Origin: Microvirga arvi
GTDB taxonomy: Bacteria > Pseudomonadota > Alphaproteobacteria > Rhizobiales > Beijerinckiaceae
Direction: 5' to 3'
NCBI RefSeq assembly: GCF_016892765.1
Contig: NZ_JAFEMD010000012.1
Location: 62,001-126,000, forward strand
DNA length: 64,000 bases
In this document: positions 62,629 through 64,000 of the stretch, piece by piece
How the letters are laid out: each line of letters opens with the position of its first letter
Numbering within the stretch: the stretch's first letter is position 1
The notes under the pieces: generated by a model
What the model saw: only the letters and a program-made list of their open reading frames with translations
The model's database searches: none
What the model was told of the DNA's origin: nothing
Translations under genes and position numbers: made by a program

Positions 62629-63876
62629 TCACCCCTTCTTGTTCGGGTCGAGCGGACGGCCGAGAAGCCGGGCGAACTCAGCTTCGATGTCTTCGACGGA
62701 GAAGGGGTCTGCAGGCTTCTGCGATGCTGGAGCCGGCTCCCTGGCCTGTGGCGGCAGGGGAGCCGATATGGGCGGAGGCGGAGCGGGACGGGCCGGCTCG
62801 ACCGGGGGTGAAGGCTGGACCGGCGCAGCGGCTTCCGGCCGGGGAGCGAGATTCTCCTCCTCCACCCGCTCGTCCTCTTCATGGCGAGAGACGTGCTCCT
62901 CCTCGATCTGAGGCGGATCGAGAAGATCCTCCTCATCCCTGATGTCCCCATGCGCCACGGCAGGTGCGATCGCGGCTGGAGCAGGCAGTACGACCGGGGG
63001 AGGCGGCACAGGGATCGCGGGGCGCTTCAGCGCCTCCTCGAGCTGCTTTGCCATATCCGACAGAAGGGCTGCGTCGGGAGCCGGACGCTCCGGCGCCGTA
63101 GCCGTTTCGTCCTCAGCCGGCTGGGGTGGCCGAACGGGTTCAGGCTGCACGGGAGGGGCCGGCGGCACCGGCGTGGGTCGGGACTGGAAGGGCGGAGGCG
63201 TGAAGTGGGGACGCGGCTCCGGACGCTCGACCGCCGCAGGAGGGGCAGGCGGCGTGCTCTGGGAGGACGGATTCCTCGCTTCGGCACGCAGTCCGGGGAT
63301 AACGGACGTGGTGGAAACAGCCACGGCATCCGGCTTCAGAACCGGCTCGGGATGGGCGGCAGCCGGTGCGCTGACTGCGGCGACCGGGGAGAGTTCCTCG
63401 TCCACGTCGGATTCTTCCGAGGGCCGGCGTACGAAGGCGCCAAGCTGGGCGGCAAGCTGGCTCTCGATCGAGGGCCGGCCGTTCTGCTCGACCTGCGGTG
63501 CACGGGGAGCCTGTTCGAGCGACGGTTCGAAGCGCTCCGGTGCCGTGTCGGCGGAAGGAGCGGGAATGCGCGCGCCGGCAACGCGGACAATGTTGGTCTC
63601 GATCACCACATCGTTCGGACCGCCGATGAGGAGGAGATGCTCGACATTGTCGCGACGCAGCAGGATGAGCTGCCGCTGCCGATCGAGATCATAGACATCG
63701 ACGATTCCGAGACGGGGCTGACGGCTGCGGCTGCGGTCGTTGCTCGGCATCATCAGACGGGCGCCCGTGAGCTTGCGGAAGACGACGCCGAAGAGCACGA
63801 CCAGGGCGAGGATGATCGCGAATGCGATCACGAAAAGAACAGGCCGCGGCGCTTCGAAACCAAAAAGAGATGACAC
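62629..63876 (-). CDS. FliO-like membrane protein with long Pro-rich region
   Basis: A 415-residue protein. One membrane span (about 13-33, VLFVIAFAIILALVVLFGVV) is followed by a small FliO-like domain, including PRLGIVDVYDLDRQRQLILL and NVEHLLLIGGPNDVVIETNI. Beyond about residue 100 it is Pro/Ala/Glu-rich and probably disordered, ending in a short helix near FARLLGRPLDPNKKG. FliO helps assemble flagellar export; here the domain may be used otherwise. Residues 192-203 (VIPGLRAEARNP) look derived from an interspersed repeat. The start is a GTG at 63876. Confidence 0.78.
   Translation of the reverse strand: MSSLFGFEAPRPVLFVIAFAIILALVVLFGVVFRKLTGARLMMPSNDRSRSRQPRLGIVDVYDLDRQRQLILLRRDNVEHLLLIGGPNDVVIETNIVRVAGARIPAPSADTAPERFEPSLEQAPRAPQVEQNGRPSIESQLAAQLGAFVRRPSEESDVDEELSPVAAVSAPAAAHPEPVLKPDAVAVSTTSVIPGLRAEARNPSSQSTPPAPPAAVERPEPRPHFTPPPFQSRPTPVPPAPPVQPEPVRPPQPAEDETATAPERPAPDAALLSDMAKQLEEALKRPAIPVPPPPVVLPAPAAIAPAVAHGDIRDEEDLLDPPQIEEEHVSRHEEDERVEEENLAPRPEAAAPVQPSPPVEPARPAPPPPISAPLPPQAREPAPASQKPADPFSVEDIEAEFARLLGRPLDPNKKG
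63269..63303 (-). repeat. Repeat-like sequence inside the FliO-like gene
   Basis: On the minus strand the sequence reads GTTATCCCCGGACTGCGTGC...GAGGAATCC. It resembles intergenic elements such as 45279-45320 (GTCATTCCGGGGCGAGC...CCGGAATCC). It is in frame and encodes VIPGLRAEARNP in the disordered region. Confidence 0.5.
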
Positions 63877-63960
63877 GGTGAACTCTCAAACGTTGGCTGG
63901 CCTTCGCAGGCCACTTCTGTGTTGGTTGTACCACATTGACCGTCGAAGCCAGCGGCAAGG

Positions 63961-63976
63961 TTAACAGATGGTTAAC
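63961..63976. promoter_or_regulatory. Consensus CtrA binding site
   Basis: TTAA-CAGATGG-TTAAC matches the CtrA consensus TTAA-N7-TTAAC on the plus strand and also reads as consensus on the minus strand (TTAA-CCATCTG-TTAAC). It lies 85 bases upstream of the FliO-like gene start. Confidence 0.65.
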
Positions 63977-64000
63977 GCAGCCCGGCCTCAGCACGAGGCC

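Overview
This 64 kb window is a GC-rich chromosomal segment of an alphaproteobacterium of the order Hyphomicrobiales. Gene content best fits a Methylobacteriaceae-type genome such as Microvirga or a close relative. That placement is inferred from protein families recognised by eye; no search was run. Pointers are a very large coiled-coil protein resembling the growth pole ring protein of polar-growing rhizobia, a PuuD/UraH/PuuE-UraD urate module, TTAA-N7-TTAA CtrA-type sites, a single-cysteine DksA, and dispersed palindromic repeats typical of the order. I saw no rRNA, tRNA, CRISPR array, integrase or insertion sequence. The window looks like core and accessory metabolism rather than a mobile island.

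Region by region. (1) 1-10.0 kb: a catabolic island for 2-aminobenzoate (anthranilate) or a close aromatic acid through CoA thioesters. It has an aromatic acid-CoA ligase, a fused FAD-monooxygenase/Old-Yellow-Enzyme protein, an SDR, an enoyl-CoA hydratase, an acyl-CoA dehydrogenase, a RidA protein and a MarR regulator. A divergent branched-chain-type ABC importer leaves the window at the left edge. Two near-identical palindromes (core TTTTAAGCTTAAAA) sit before the ligase and before the monooxygenase and are probably the MarR operators. (2) 10.1-17.3 kb: an MscS channel, a GreA/GreB-like factor and a complete five-gene Liv-type importer. (3) 17.3-24 kb: an EamA exporter, a thioesterase, an SMP-30 lactonase, a universal stress protein, PPK2, a GST, and a LigD-like NHEJ protein that has phosphoesterase and polymerase domains but no ligase domain. 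(4) 24-29.5 kb: an Opp-type peptide importer. (5) 29.6-36.5 kb: urate catabolism (PuuD, UraH, PuuE-UraD fusion), a GlcG protein, a BON-LysM protein, a rhodanese, two c-type cytochromes and an XRE-cupin regulator. (6) 36.6-40.8 kb: two transporters, a dipeptide epimerase and small unknowns. (7) 40.9-45.1 kb: an Mla/Pqi-type lipid transport operon whose MlaD has a long repeat-bearing tail. (8) 45.5-50.2 kb: the 1580-residue membrane-anchored repeat protein. (9) 50.5-64 kb: a ferredoxin, a USP, a VWA protein and a MoxR ATPase, a KefB-type antiporter, a PLP enzyme, a SixA phosphatase, a YcjX-YcjF pair, DksA and a FliO-like protein with a consensus CtrA box upstream.

How the genes work together. 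The aromatic island is a self-contained uptake-activation-dearomatisation-beta-oxidation pathway. PuuD, UraH and PuuE-UraD take urate to allantoate. MlaE, MlaF, MlaD and the lipoprotein form one envelope lipid transporter. The repeat protein, the CtrA-type sites and the FliO-like gene point to cell-cycle or polarity control. The strongest unusual observations are fifteen consecutive 22-residue repeats and eight consecutive 11-residue repeats in the large protein, the ligase-less LigD, the paired operator palindromes, and an intergenic-repeat-like sequence inside the coding region of the FliO-like gene.
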